From contig WGLS01000018.1 of assembly GCA_016125455.1 (NCBI GenBank), forward strand, positions 1 to 64,000: a stretch of 64,000 nt of DNA, in the 5' to 3' direction. Source of the stretch: Alphaproteobacteria bacterium. Lineage in GTDB: Bacteria > Pseudomonadota > Alphaproteobacteria > Caulobacterales > Parvularculaceae. The translations under genes were made by a program, and so were the position numbers. Below, piece after piece: positions 18,236 to 27,541 of the stretch. Below the pieces are notes generated by a model. That model had not been told where the DNA came from. It searched no databases and saw nothing but the letters and a program-made list of their open reading frames with translations. Numbering within the stretch: the stretch's first letter is position 1; each line of letters begins with the position of its first letter.

Positions 18236-19137
18236 CAGAAATACCCCTCCTGCTTCTTCTTCTCCATTGAGGCCGCCTGGTCCTTGTCGATGGCGCGGCC
18301 CTGGCGCTCGGATGTGGTTGTCAGCAGGATTTCCTGGATCACGTCATCAAGTGTGGTTGCCTCGCTTTCGACGGCGCCGGTCAGCGGATAGCAGCCGAGG
18401 GTGCGGAAGCGGACGGACCTTGTGACGGCCTGCTTTGCGATGTCGGCCGGCACGCGGTCATCATCGACCATGATCAGTGTGCCGTTCCAGTCAACGACGG
18501 GGCGGGGCGCTGCGAAATAGAGGGGAACGAGCTCGATTCGCTCGCGGCGGATATATTGCCAGATGTCGAGTTCGGTCCAGTTGGACAGGGGAAACGCGCG
18601 CAGGCTTTCGCCCTTCTGCAGGCGTGTATTGTAGAGGTTCCAGAGTTCGGGGCGCTGGCGTTTCGGGTCCCAGCGGTGACCGGCGGTGCGTACAGAGATG
18701 ATGCGTTCCTTAGCGCGGGACTTTTCCTCGTCGCGCCGGGCGCCGCCGAATGCGGCATCAAAGCCGTACTTGTCGAGAGCCTGTTTCAGGGCGACGGTCT
18801 TCATCACGTCGGTGTGGTAGGCCGAGCCGTGAGTGAACGGGCCCACGCCCTCTTTCACGCCGTCCTCATTCGTGTGGACGAGGAGTTCCAGGCCGAGATC
18901 CTTCGCCTTGCGGTCGCGGAAGGCGATCATTTCCTTGAACTTCCAGCCCGTATCGACGTGGAGCAGCGGGAAGGGCGGGCGCGAGGGGTAAAACGCCTTC
19001 AGCGCCAGATGCAGCATCACGGCCGAATCCTTGCCGATCGAATACAGCATCACGGGCTTATCGCACTCGGCGGCGACTTCCCGCAGGATGTGAAGGCTTT
19101 CAGCTTCGAGCCGGTCGAGGTGGGTGAGTTGGGGCAA
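18235..19137 (-). CDS. cysD: Sulfate adenylyltransferase small subunit
   Basis: The protein has 300 residues. It carries the PP-loop-type motif [14 protein letters not shown], then [13 protein letters not shown] and [16 protein letters not shown] and a [15 protein letters not shown]-like stretch, all diagnostic for CysD, the catalytic ATP-sulfurylase subunit that forms APS. The first canonical in-frame start is TTG at 19137, which has no good ribosome-binding site. A strong AAAGGAGG (19175-19182) lies upstream and is followed after four bases by an in-frame ACG at 19168-19170, so translation may begin earlier than annotated. Translation is coupled to cysNC by overlap. It is divergent from glmS. 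Confidence 0.95.
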   Translation of the reverse strand: MPQLTHLDRLEAESLHILREVAAECDKPVMLYSIGKDSAVMLHLALKAFYPSRPPFPLLHVDTGWKFKEMIAFRDRKAKDLGLELLVHTNEDGVKEGVGPFTHGSAYHTDVMKTVALKQALDKYGFDAAFGGARRDEEKSRAKERIISVRTAGHRWDPKRQRPELWNLYNTRLQKGESLRAFPLSNWTELDIWQYIRRERIELVPLYFAAPRPVVDWNGTLIMVDDDRVPADIAKQAVTRSVRFRTLGCYPLTGAVESEATTLDDVIQEILLTTTSERQGRAIDKDQAASMEKKKQEGYF

Positions 19138-19377
19138 GGCGAAGAGGTCCGTAATTGTGTTCGCGTCCGTTAGCCCTCCTTTCCTGTTCTGGAAAGACGC
19201 GCGTGCGGCGCCGCATCTTCCTTTCAGGAAAACTAAACCATCGCGGCGGGTCGGGACGTCCCCGAAACGGCCTCATTACATGTCATAAATCAACATAAAT
19301 CGTCATTGTGCAGCCCGACTCGCGGGGTTTATGGAAACCATCATTCGCTGGCGGGGCGAAGAGTTGGAGTCGATCAG

Positions 19378-21204
19378 ATGTGCGGGATTGTGGCGATTGC
19401 AGGTAAGGCCCAGGTGGCGCCCCGGCTCGTGGACGGGCTGAAGCGGCTCGAATATCGCGGCTATGACAGCGCCGGCATCGCGGTCGCCTGGGACGAGGGC
19501 ATCGAGCGGCGCCGCGCGAAGGGCAAGATCCATTTCCTGCAGGCCCGCCTGCATGATGACCCGGTGGAAGGCTTCACCGGCATCGCGCACACCCGCTGGG
19601 CCACGCACGGCGCGCCGAACGAGACCAATGCCCACCCCCATATGGCCGGCGGTGTGGCGGTCGTTCACAACGGCATCATCGAGAACTACCGCGAATTGCG
19701 TGAGGGGCTCGAAGCCAAGGGCCGGGTGTTTGAATCCGAGACGGATACGGAAGTCATCGCCCAGCTGGTCGCCCAGAACATTGCTGAGGGCATGGATGAG
19801 GTGGCGGCTTTCGGAGAGGCGCTGACCCACTTTACCGGCGCCTTTGCCATCGCCGCGATCTTCGCCGACAAGCCGGACCTGGTGATCGGCGCCCGCAAGG
19901 GCTCGCCGCTCGTGCTCGGCTATGGCGAGGGCGAGATGTATTTGGGCTCGGACGCCATCGCGCTCGCCCCTCTGACGCGGGACGTGACCTATCTTGAGGA
20001 AGGTGACTGGGTCATCCTGACCAGGGACAGTTTCGACATCCGCAACGTGCGCGGTGACCGGGTGAACCGGCCGCGGATCACCTCGGCGGTCAACGACGCC
20101 CTGATCGAGCGCGGCGAATATGACCACTTCATGCTGAAGGAAATCCACGAGCAGCCGGAATCGCTGGCGCGCACAATCCTTCCCTATATCGACCAGAAAA
20201 CGCAGGCCATCGACGTGAACCAGGTCGCGGCCAGCATCTTTGCCGACGCCGACCGGGCGGTCGCGATCGCCTGCGGCACGGCCTATTATGCGGCCTTCAC
20301 CGCGAAATACTGGTTCGAGCAGATCGCGCGCCTGGCCTTCGAGCCGGACATTGCCTCAGAGTTTCGCTACCGCAGGCCCGTATTGCCGACGAGCGGCTTC
20401 TCGATGTTCGTCAGCCAGTCCGGCGAGACGGCCGATACGCTGGCCGCCCTGCGCTATTGCCGCGAGAACCGGAAGCCCGCCATCGCGGTCGTGAACGTGC
20501 CGGAAAGCTCGATCGCGCGCGAAGCGGGCAGCATTGTGCCTACCCATGCCGGCCCCGAAATCGGCGTCGCCTCGACGAAGGCCTTCACCGCGCAATTGTC
20601 CGTGCTCGCCGTATTGGCGCTGTCAGCGGCCAAGGCGCGCGGCCATCTTTTGCCGGGTGATGAAATCAAATACGTGAAGAGCCTGCTGGCCTTGCCGCGC
20701 AAGGTCACCGAAGCGCTCGAATCGGCCGCCCAGATCAAGGATGTGGCCAAGGTGATTGCCCACAAGCGCGACGTCTTGTTCCTCGGCCGGGGCCGCTACT
20801 ATCCGCTTGCGCTCGAAGGCGCGCTGAAGCTGAAGGAAGTGTCCTATATCCATGCTGAGGGCTACGCCGCCGGCGAGCTGAAGCACGGGCCGATCGCGCT
20901 GATCGAGAAGGGCCTGCCGGTCGTTGTCGTGGCGCCCTACGACGAGCTCTTCGAGAAAACGATCTCGAACGTCGAGGAAGTGCGCGCGCGCGGCGCGATG
21001 GTCATCCTGATTTCCGACGACGCGGGCATCCAGGCAGCCGGCAAGCGGGCCGACCATGTCATCCGTCTGCCGGACGGCGATGCCATCTCGCTGCCGATCC
21101 TGTCGGCTATCCCGTTGCAATTGCTCGCCTATTACGTCGCGCTGGTGAAGGGCACCGATGTCGACCAGCCGCGCAATCTTGCGAAGTCCGTTACGGTGGA
21201 ATAG
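19378..21204 (+). CDS. glmS: Glutamine-fructose-6-phosphate aminotransferase (isomerizing)
   Basis: The protein has 608 residues, the normal length. Cys2 of MCGIVAIAG is the N-terminal nucleophile of the class II glutaminase domain, followed by LEYRGYDSAGIA and TRWATHGAPNETNAHPH. Two SIS domains follow (ACGTAYYA at about residue 300; SQSGETADTLAALR), ending in DVDQPRNLAKSVTVE, the typical C-terminus. It makes glucosamine-6-phosphate, the precursor of UDP-GlcNAc, needed for peptidoglycan, lipid A and the WecB/WecC route encoded further right. The ATG at 19378 (GGAG upstream) puts Cys at position 2 after maturation and is therefore the true start. The rmlC gene follows after 61 bases. Confidence 0.97.
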   Translation: MCGIVAIAGKAQVAPRLVDGLKRLEYRGYDSAGIAVAWDEGIERRRAKGKIHFLQARLHDDPVEGFTGIAHTRWATHGAPNETNAHPHMAGGVAVVHNGIIENYRELREGLEAKGRVFESETDTEVIAQLVAQNIAEGMDEVAAFGEALTHFTGAFAIAAIFADKPDLVIGARKGSPLVLGYGEGEMYLGSDAIALAPLTRDVTYLEEGDWVILTRDSFDIRNVRGDRVNRPRITSAVNDALIERGEYDHFMLKEIHEQPESLARTILPYIDQKTQAIDVNQVAASIFADADRAVAIACGTAYYAAFTAKYWFEQIARLAFEPDIASEFRYRRPVLPTSGFSMFVSQSGETADTLAALRYCRENRKPAIAVVNVPESSIAREAGSIVPTHAGPEIGVASTKAFTAQLSVLAVLALSAAKARGHLLPGDEIKYVKSLLALPRKVTEALESAAQIKDVAKVIAHKRDVLFLGRGRYYPLALEGALKLKEVSYIHAEGYAAGELKHGPIALIEKGLPVVVVAPYDELFEKTISNVEEVRARGAMVILISDDAGIQAAGKRADHVIRLPDGDAISLPILSAIPLQLLAYYVALVKGTDVDQPRNLAKSVTVE

Positions 21205-21265
21205 CGCGCGCATTGCGGGTGAGAAGCTGCATGGTATAGCAGCCTCAAGCGACTGCGAGTGCGGC

Positions 21266-21847
21266 ATGACCCTGCAAGTGACCCCCGATCCGGTGCTACC
21301 GGAGATAATACACATCCGGCCCGCGCGGCACGGCGATGCGCGCGGATGGTTCAGTGAAGTCTACAATGAAGCCCTGTTCGAACGGGCCGGAATCAAAGCT
21401 CGGTTCGTTCAGGACAACCAGTCGCTGTCGGAACACGCGGGGACGGTTCGGGGCCTCCATTTCCAGGCGCCGCCATCGGCGCAGGCCAAGCTGGTGCGCT
21501 GTCTGCGCGGGCGTATCTTTGACGTAGCGGTCGACATCCGGGCAGGCTCACCCACGTTCGGGCACTACACCGCGTTCGAGATCGCGGCAGAGACCGGCGC
21601 TCAGGTCTACATTCCAGAGGGGTTCGCGCACGGGTTCTGCACACTCGAGCCGGCGACCGAAATTGCCTACAAAGTGTCGCGCTATTATGATCGGCAGTAC
21701 GATTTCGGCATCGCGTTTGATGATCCGGCGCTCGGGATCGTATGGCCGTTCGCAGCGGATCAGCTGACACTGTCGGCGCGCGACCGCATCCATCCTCGCC
21801 TTGCCGAAGCGCCACCCCATTTCACCTTCGCTGTAGGTGGCGCATGA
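21266..21847 (+). CDS. rmlC: dTDP-4-dehydrorhamnose 3,5-epimerase
   Basis: The protein has 193 residues, close to the usual 180-185. Cupin-fold motifs are present: GWFSEVYNEALFERAGI, FVQDNQS, GTVRGLHFQAPP (catalytic His), KLVRCLRGRIFDVAVDIR and IPEGFAHGFCTLE. It epimerises C3 and C5 of dTDP-4-keto-6-deoxyglucose in dTDP-L-rhamnose synthesis. The start at 21266 gives MTLQVTPDP. The stop overlaps the start of rmlD (ATGA), a coupled pair. The other two pathway genes, rmlA and rmlB, are 10 kb away at 32464-34441. Confidence 0.95.
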   Translation: MTLQVTPDPVLPEIIHIRPARHGDARGWFSEVYNEALFERAGIKARFVQDNQSLSEHAGTVRGLHFQAPPSAQAKLVRCLRGRIFDVAVDIRAGSPTFGHYTAFEIAAETGAQVYIPEGFAHGFCTLEPATEIAYKVSRYYDRQYDFGIAFDDPALGIVWPFAADQLTLSARDRIHPRLAEAPPHFTFAVGGA

Positions 21848-22746
21848 CCGTCCTGGTGATCGGCAAACATGGGCAGTTGGCGCAAAGTCTGGCGTCGGCC
21901 GGAGGCAACGATGTCGTGTGTGTCGGCAGGCCAGATGCCGACTTGCGCGACCCCGTCTCGCTTGAGCGCGTTGTGTCATCAGTCAACCCGGACGTCGTGA
22001 TCAACGCCGGCGCCTATACGTCTGTAGACGGAGCAGAGGGCGACGCGGAAGCTGCGTTTGCCCTGAACCGGGACGGGCCAGCGATATTGGCCCGGATATG
22101 TGCTGCACGCGCCATTCCGTTGATCCATATTTCGACGGACTGTGTGTTCGACGGCGAAAAGGCCGGGCCGTATGAACCCGATGACGAAGCGGGCCCACTG
22201 GGGATTTATGGTCTATCAAAATGGCAGGGTGAAGAAGCCGTTCGGCAGACTTACCTGCAGCATCTTATTGTGCGAGTGTCTTGGGTGTTTTCCGAACATG
22301 CCCACAATTTCGTGCGCACGATGCTGAAACTTGCCCGAACTCTGGATGAGGTGACTGTGGTGGACGATCAGGTAGGTTATCCAACCTATTGTCCAGATCT
22401 TGCGGTGGGGCTCCTGAAGATGGCGAAGGACGCGACGAAGCCTGGCTTCGCGGCCTGGGGAACTTATCACCTCGCTGGCAATGAAGAGATCGATCGGGCG
22501 AGCATGGCCGATGCAATCTTTGCGGCGAGTCGCGCAGCCGGCGGCCCCTCAGCGCAAGTGAGGGGTGTTCCGACAGCGGACTATCGAACAGCTGCAAGGC
22601 GGCCGCTGAATGCCCGATTGGCGTCGACGAAGGCCTTCCGAACTTTTGGCGTCCGGTTGGATGACTGGAGGCCGGGACTAACGCGCAGCGTGAGAGCTTT
22701 GCTGTCGCAGCATGCAGCGGCGCCAGCGGTTGAGCCAAAGGGGTAA
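21844..22746 (+). CDS. rmlD: dTDP-4-dehydrorhamnose reductase
   Basis: The protein has 300 residues. It is a short-chain-dehydrogenase-fold protein with the nucleotide motif IGKHGQLAQSL, NAGAYTSVDGAEGD, HISTDCVFDG and the catalytic YGLSKWQGE (Tyr-x3-Lys). It reduces dTDP-4-keto-L-rhamnose to dTDP-L-rhamnose with NAD(P)H. The ATG at 21844 overlaps the rmlC stop. The downstream gene (22751) starts 4 bases after its stop and so belongs to the same transcript. Confidence 0.95.
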   Translation: MTVLVIGKHGQLAQSLASAGGNDVVCVGRPDADLRDPVSLERVVSSVNPDVVINAGAYTSVDGAEGDAEAAFALNRDGPAILARICAARAIPLIHISTDCVFDGEKAGPYEPDDEAGPLGIYGLSKWQGEEAVRQTYLQHLIVRVSWVFSEHAHNFVRTMLKLARTLDEVTVVDDQVGYPTYCPDLAVGLLKMAKDATKPGFAAWGTYHLAGNEEIDRASMADAIFAASRAAGGPSAQVRGVPTADYRTAARRPLNARLASTKAFRTFGVRLDDWRPGLTRSVRALLSQHAAAPAVEPKG

Positions 22747-22750
22747 GAAA

Positions 22751-23674
22751 ATGGTTGTATCCGGCATTGCCGAGATCGAAGCGCGGGTCATCCAGGCAAT
22801 TGAGGCGAAGGGGCCTCGCATCGGCAAGGAGTTAGCACTCGATTTGCCCGATGTGCCAAGCCTCGCCTTGTGGCAAGCTTGCTATACAAGTCGCCATCTA
22901 CACTTGTCGCACTTCGCGAGTTATTATCTGCGCTTCGATGTTACGCGCGGCGATCAGGTGCGTCTGAGCCCTTCGATCCTGCGAGACTTCCTGAGCTTCA
23001 CACTGTTCGGCCTGCCGGGGCAGCGGGATCAGATGATCGAGCGTCAAGGCACGTTGTCGAACTACCACCGTGAGGTCAGCAAGCAGAAGATAGCGGTCGC
23101 GCAGGATGTGATGAGCAACCTGCTGGTCCAGATGCCGCGCGAGGTGCGCGCCAACCTCTGCGCTTTCATCGCAGGTGACCTTGCCTATTTCCTTGCCCAC
23201 AACGAGCCTCGCGAACACGCCGCCATCGGAGAGATGATCAAGGGATCGGACATCGACATTATCGTCATCTATCAGGATCTCAGCGACGAGATCGTGAAGG
23301 GCATTGAAGATGATATCTCTTCGCTCAAGAATTTTTATCTGCGCCACCCGAATCATCGACATGAGATCGACTTCATCGTGAAGTCGCGTGCAAAGATGGA
23401 GCGGCAGTTCCGGTATACAGATATCCACGACAAGATTGCGAGCAAGATTGCCTATGAATCAATGTTCCTCGGCGGGTCCTTGCCGATGTACATGGCGGTT
23501 CGAGACACCATGAAGCGGACGGGCGTTGACGAGCTGATCGAACTCGACTTTGCACATGCCCTTCAAGATCGCAAAAATGCGATGCGGACTCTGTTGGAGC
23601 ATGGTTCAGGCGATCTCGACGATGAAACCCGTTCGCTATTCTATTTCTCGCAGGAACGCGTCGAGTTCACTTGA
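22751..23674 (+). CDS. Uncharacterised protein with a nucleotidyltransferase-like motif
   Basis: The protein has 307 residues and I do not recognise a named family. Residues 155-175 include KGSDIDIIVIYQD, and about 35 residues later HEIDFIVK. A G-S followed by D-x-D and a third acidic residue in a later beta-strand is the active-site pattern of the polymerase-beta nucleotidyltransferase superfamily. The N-terminal half is helical, with no membrane segment or signal, so cytoplasmic. It starts 4 bases after rmlD, so it is co-expressed with dTDP-rhamnose synthesis and may act in polysaccharide assembly or its control. The ATG at 22751 has a poor ribosome site (AAGAAA), consistent with coupled translation. 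Codon use resembles the neighbours. Confidence 0.7.
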   Translation: MVVSGIAEIEARVIQAIEAKGPRIGKELALDLPDVPSLALWQACYTSRHLHLSHFASYYLRFDVTRGDQVRLSPSILRDFLSFTLFGLPGQRDQMIERQGTLSNYHREVSKQKIAVAQDVMSNLLVQMPREVRANLCAFIAGDLAYFLAHNEPREHAAIGEMIKGSDIDIIVIYQDLSDEIVKGIEDDISSLKNFYLRHPNHRHEIDFIVKSRAKMERQFRYTDIHDKIASKIAYESMFLGGSLPMYMAVRDTMKRTGVDELIELDFAHALQDRKNAMRTLLEHGSGDLDDETRSLFYFSQERVEFT

Positions 23675-23837
23675 TGCAAGATGAGTTCAAACCCGGCTGC
23701 TACCATCCGTGCAGACCGCGAGGGATAGGCCAATACAGGCGTTCGATGAGGCCTTTCCATTGAAGCCATCGACCTTCGGGAGCAGCCCAATTGGAACGAG
23801 GCTGAAAGTGACGCGGCATTTTTTTTGACGCGTTATT

Positions 23838-23936
23838 GAACGTGGCCGCGAAGTGCTCGCCTTGCAGATGTACCCTTATCTGGATCCGGATACGCCGGAC
23901 CGTGTCATCGACAGAGTTCTCGCTTTCAATGGCTGA
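23838..23936 (+). pseudogene. Remnant of a DegT/DnrJ/EryC1 aminotransferase gene, 3' end
   Basis: The frame ending in TGA at 23934-23936 reads ERGREVLALQMYPYL then DPDTPDRVIDRVLAFNG. It lines up without gaps with the last 27 residues of the intact aminotransferase at 27542-28696 (VLALPMHPYLDP...DRVIDTVLAFNG). Upstream the frame is closed by a TGA at 23826-23828 within a T-run, and no more homology is visible. About 68 of 84 bases match the intact gene, most differences being at third positions, so this is an old paralog remnant, not a fresh duplication. It points toward metK, 9 bases away. Confidence 0.8.
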
Positions 23937-23945
23937 GGGGGTGGC

Positions 23946-25127
23946 TCAGTTGACGAGCCGTTTCAGCTCGTCAACGAGCGCCGTCCGCTCCCAGGTGAAC
24001 GTGCCGTCCGCGCCGGGCGTGCGCCCAAAGTGGCCGTAGGCGGCAGTCGGGCTGTAGATCGGCGCGTTGAGTTTGAGGTGTGTGCGGATACCGCGCGGCG
24101 ACAGGTCGAACAGCTCACGCAACGCTTTGGCGATCCGGGCTTCGTCGGCTTTGCCGGTACCGTGCGTGTCGACATAGATCGACAGCGGCTGAGCGACGCC
24201 GATGGCATAGCTGACCTGGATCGTGCAGCGCTCGGCAAGACCGGCGGCTACGACGTTTTTGGCCAGGTAGCGCGTCGCGTAGGCGGCGGAGCGGTCGACC
24301 TTGGACGGGTCCTTGCCCGAGAAGGCGCCGCCGCCGTGCGGCGCTGCGCCGCCATAGGTATCGACGATGATCTTGCGGCCCGTGAGGCCTGAATCGCCGT
24401 CCGGACCGCCGATAAAGAAGCTGCCGGTCGGGTTGACGTAGAACTTGTCTTCGGGCGGGAACCAACCTTCCGGCAGAACGCTCGCAACGACCGGCCGAAT
24501 GATTTCACGCAGTTCTTCCTGACTGACGTTTTCCTTGTGCTGGTGCGAGACCACGACGGCGTTCACGCCAACAGGGCGGGAGCCTTGGTACTGAAGTGTC
24601 ACCTGGCTTTTCGCGTCAGGCTCGAGCTGCGGATTCTTGCCCGAATGGCGCAGCTCTGCCAGTTTCTCGAGGATCTGGTGCGAGTAGACCAGTGTGGCCG
24701 GCATGAGCTCCGGCGTTTCGGTCGTGGCGTAGCCGAACATGATACCCTGGTCGCCGGCGCCTTCTTCCTTGAACAGGCCCTGGCCTTCCTCAACACCCTT
24801 GGCAATCTCGGCCGATTGTCCGTGAACGTAGTTCTGGACCGTCATGTTCTTCCAGTGGAAACCTTCCTGCTCATAGCCGATCTTCTTGACGACCTGGCGG
24901 GCAGCTTCGTTCATTTCGTCTTTCGAAATGACCGCGCCATTGTTGGTGCGCACTTCGCCGGCAAGGACCACAAGATTGGTCGTGCAGAGTGTTTCGACGG
25001 CCACCTTGGCGGAAGGGTCGCGAGACAGGAACAGGTCTACGATCGCATCGGAAATCTGGTCTGAGACCTTGTCCGGATGCCCTTCGGCGACGCTTTCGCT
25101 GGTGAATTCGTGAGATTTCAGGGGCAT
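23946..25127 (-). CDS. metK: S-adenosylmethionine synthetase
   Basis: The protein has 393 residues, normal for MetK. It makes SAM from methionine and ATP, releasing phosphate and pyrophosphate, as a cytoplasmic tetramer. Signature segments are all present: [20 protein letters not shown] at the N-terminus, [12 protein letters not shown] (residues 115-126), [16 protein letters not shown] and the [19 protein letters not shown] loop. It is last in a purU-metK unit (27 bases after purU), with ahcY upstream. The grouping puts SAM formation, SAH removal and one-carbon supply together. No SAM riboswitch can be recognised before it; the spacer is too short. Confidence 0.97.
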   Translation of the reverse strand: MPLKSHEFTSESVAEGHPDKVSDQISDAIVDLFLSRDPSAKVAVETLCTTNLVVLAGEVRTNNGAVISKDEMNEAARQVVKKIGYEQEGFHWKNMTVQNYVHGQSAEIAKGVEEGQGLFKEEGAGDQGIMFGYATTETPELMPATLVYSHQILEKLAELRHSGKNPQLEPDAKSQVTLQYQGSRPVGVNAVVVSHQHKENVSQEELREIIRPVVASVLPEGWFPPEDKFYVNPTGSFFIGGPDGDSGLTGRKIIVDTYGGAAPHGGGAFSGKDPSKVDRSAAYATRYLAKNVVAAGLAERCTIQVSYAIGVAQPLSIYVDTHGTGKADEARIAKALRELFDLSPRGIRTHLKLNAPIYSPTAAYGHFGRTPGADGTFTWERTALVDELKRLVN

Positions 25128-25154
25128 TTCGGACTTCCTCTGAGGGCTGACAGT

Positions 25155-26012
25155 TTAGCGGGCAAAGACGACGGTCTTGCCGGAGTTCTGGAAAACGCGG
25201 TGCTCGGCATGGGCCTTTACCGCGCGCAAAAGGGCGATGCCTTCAATATGGCGGCCGGATTCGACCATGTCCTCAGGCGTGAAAGAATGGTCGATGGCTT
25301 CGGTGACCTGCGAGATGATCGGACCTTCGTCGAGATCGGCTGTCACGTAGTGCGCGGTGGCGCCGATCACCTTCACGCCGCGGGCGTGGGCCCGGTGGTA
25401 GGGCTGGGCGCCTTTGAAGCCGGGCAGGAAGGAGTGGTGGATGTTGATCACGCGCCCTTCCAGGCGGCGGCAAGCGTCCTGGCTGAGTACCTGCATGTAG
25501 CGGGCGAGCACGACCAGTTCGGTTCCGGTTTCCGCGATAATCTCCGCCAGGCGCGCTTCGGCAGCTGGCTTGCTAGCTGCCGTCACCGGCACATGGAACC
25601 AGGGCAGGTTCCAGTGTGCGAAGTTGGCCTTGAGCGTGTCATGGTTCGACACGATGCCCGTCACCTCGATCGGCAATTCACCGCGCCGGGCCGCATAGAG
25701 CAGCGTGTTGGCGCAATGGTCTGACTTTGAAACGAGAAGAAGTGTCCGCATCCGCTCTGTGGAGGGGCGGATTTTCCAGTCGGCGGACAGATCCTCGCCG
25801 AGTCTGCTCATGGCGGCCTTCACGCCGGCCAATGCCGCGTCGTCGTCCGGCGTGTTGAACACTAGCCGGGCGAAGAAGCGGCCCGTTTGCGGGTCGCCGA
25901 ACGTGCGCGACGAGGCGATGAAGCATCCATGCTCCTCCATCAGCCGCGCAAGGCGCGCGACGATGCCGACCCCGTCCGGGCAGCTCAGTGTGAGGATGAA
26001 TGCCTGCGCCAC
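25155..26012 (-). CDS. purU: Formyltetrahydrofolate deformylase
   Basis: The protein has 285 residues. An N-terminal ACT-like domain (FILTLSCPDGVGIVARLARL) is followed by a formyltransferase-fold domain with SNHDTL, LARYMQVLS (Asn/His pocket region), NIHHSFLPGFKGAQPYHRA and a GVKVIGATAHYVTADLDEGPII catalytic segment containing the conserved His and Asp. It hydrolyses 10-formyl-THF to formate and THF, rebalancing one-carbon units. It lies between ahcY (15 bases) and metK (27 bases), so all three are probably one transcript; the association with SAM-cycle genes suggests coordination of methyl and formyl flow. The start is GTG at 26012, with AAGGAA upstream. Confidence 0.95.
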   Translation of the reverse strand: MAQAFILTLSCPDGVGIVARLARLMEEHGCFIASSRTFGDPQTGRFFARLVFNTPDDDAALAGVKAAMSRLGEDLSADWKIRPSTERMRTLLLVSKSDHCANTLLYAARRGELPIEVTGIVSNHDTLKANFAHWNLPWFHVPVTAASKPAAEARLAEIIAETGTELVVLARYMQVLSQDACRRLEGRVINIHHSFLPGFKGAQPYHRAHARGVKVIGATAHYVTADLDEGPIISQVTEAIDHSFTPEDMVESGRHIEGIALLRAVKAHAEHRVFQNSGKTVVFAR

Positions 26013-26027
26013 CGCGTTCCTTCAGGT

Positions 26028-27437
26028 CTAGTAGCGGTAATGGTCGGCTTTGAACGGACCGGTCGTGTCGACGCCGATATAAGCGGCCTGTTCGCCCGTG
26101 AGCTCGGTCAGCTTCACGCCCAGTTTGTTGAGGTGAAGGCGCGCGACCTTTTCATCGAGGTGTTTGGGCAGCGTGTAGACCTTGTTCTCGTATTCATGTC
26201 CGCGCACGTGCAGCTCGATCTGGGCGAGCGTCTGGTTGGTGAACGAAGCGGACATCACAAAGCTCGGGTGGCCTGTGGCGTTGCCCAGGTTCACCAGACG
26301 GCCTTCCGACAGGAGCAGGAGGCGCTTGCCATCCGGGAAGGTGATCATGTCCACCTGCGGCTTGATGTTCGTCCATTGATAATTGCGCAACGCCTCGACC
26401 TGGATCTCGTTGTCGAAGTGGCCGATGTTGCAGACAATCGCCATGTCTTTCATCGCGCGCATGTGGTCCAGCGTCAGGATATCCTTGTTGCCGGTCGCCG
26501 TGACGAAAATGTCGAACTTCGGAGCGGCCTCGTCGAGCGTCATCACCTCATAGCCGTCCATGGCGGCCTGCAGGGCGCAGATCGGGTCGATTTCGGAGAC
26601 AGCCACACGGGCGCCCGATCCGGAGAGCGACGCCGCTGAGCCTTTGCCGACGTCGCCGTAGCCAGCCACGAACGCTTTCTTGCCGGCCATCATCACGTCG
26701 GTCGCGCGGCGGATGGCGTCCACGAGCGACTCCTTGCAGCCGTACTTGTTGTCGAATTTGGACTTGGTGACCGAGTCGTTGACGTTGATCGCCGGGAAGG
26801 GCAGCTCGCCCTTTTTTTCGAGCTGGTACAGGCGGTTGACGCCTGTCGTGGTCTCTTCAGAAACGCCGCGGATGCCCGCCTTGGTCTTCTTGAACCAGCC
26901 GGGGGAGGCCTTCATGCGCTTCTTGATCTGGGCGAAGAGGGCTTTCTCTTCTTCCGAGCCCGGTTTCTCGAGGAAGGCAGGATTGGTCTCGGCTTTTTCG
27001 CCGAGGATCAGGTACATCGTGGCGTCGCCGCCGTCATCGAGGATCAGATTCGGGCCTTCGCCGTCCGGCCAATGGAACATCCGGTCGGTATAGTCCCAGT
27101 ATTCTTCCAGCGTTTCGCCCTTGTAGGCGAAGACCGCAGTGCCGCTGTCGGCGATCGCGGCTGCGGCGTGGTCCTGCGTCGAGTAGATGTTGCACGACAC
27201 CCAGCGCACCTTGGCGCCCAGGGCTTCCAGGGTCTGGATCAGGACGGCCGTCTGGATCGTCATGTGCAGCGAGCCGCAGATGCGGGCACCCTTCAGGGGC
27301 TGCGACGGGCCGAATTCCTCGCGCGCAGCCATCAGACCGGGCATTTCGGTTTCGGCAATCGCTATCTCTTTGCGACCGAATTCGGCCAGCGAGATATCCT
27401 TGACGTAGTAGTCCTGCACCGTGTCCTTGGCGGCCAT
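26028..27437 (-). CDS. ahcY: Adenosylhomocysteinase
   Basis: The protein has 469 residues. It splits S-adenosylhomocysteine into adenosine and homocysteine, removing the inhibitor of methyltransferases, using bound NAD. Motifs: [52 protein letters not shown] (substrate Lys/Asp), the Rossmann [13 protein letters not shown] and the C-terminal KADHYRY. It contains the long insertion of about 40 residues seen in bacterial forms ([13 protein letters not shown] region). It leads the ahcY-purU-metK row. The 104 bases upstream contain two small stems but no motif that I can assign to an SAH or SAM riboswitch. Confidence 0.97.
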   Translation of the reverse strand: MAAKDTVQDYYVKDISLAEFGRKEIAIAETEMPGLMAAREEFGPSQPLKGARICGSLHMTIQTAVLIQTLEALGAKVRWVSCNIYSTQDHAAAAIADSGTAVFAYKGETLEEYWDYTDRMFHWPDGEGPNLILDDGGDATMYLILGEKAETNPAFLEKPGSEEEKALFAQIKKRMKASPGWFKKTKAGIRGVSEETTTGVNRLYQLEKKGELPFPAINVNDSVTKSKFDNKYGCKESLVDAIRRATDVMMAGKKAFVAGYGDVGKGSAASLSGSGARVAVSEIDPICALQAAMDGYEVMTLDEAAPKFDIFVTATGNKDILTLDHMRAMKDMAIVCNIGHFDNEIQVEALRNYQWTNIKPQVDMITFPDGKRLLLLSEGRLVNLGNATGHPSFVMSASFTNQTLAQIELHVRGHEYENKVYTLPKHLDEKVARLHLNKLGVKLTELTGEQAAYIGVDTTGPFKADHYRY

Positions 27438-27541
27438 ATCAACGATCCTTTATATGCTTGATTGCGCGGTTAACACGGGCCCTGCCACAAGGCAACGCCC
27501 CAAGCGTTCCGGATCTGCTTACACGACTGCGGGTTCGCCCT

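Noticed and set aside
27438-27541. SAH or SAM riboswitch upstream of ahcY
   Set aside because: Two small stems exist (AACGC/GCGTT and GCC/GGC) but the conserved core bases of the known SAM and SAH classes are not recognisable; a covariance-model search would be decisive.
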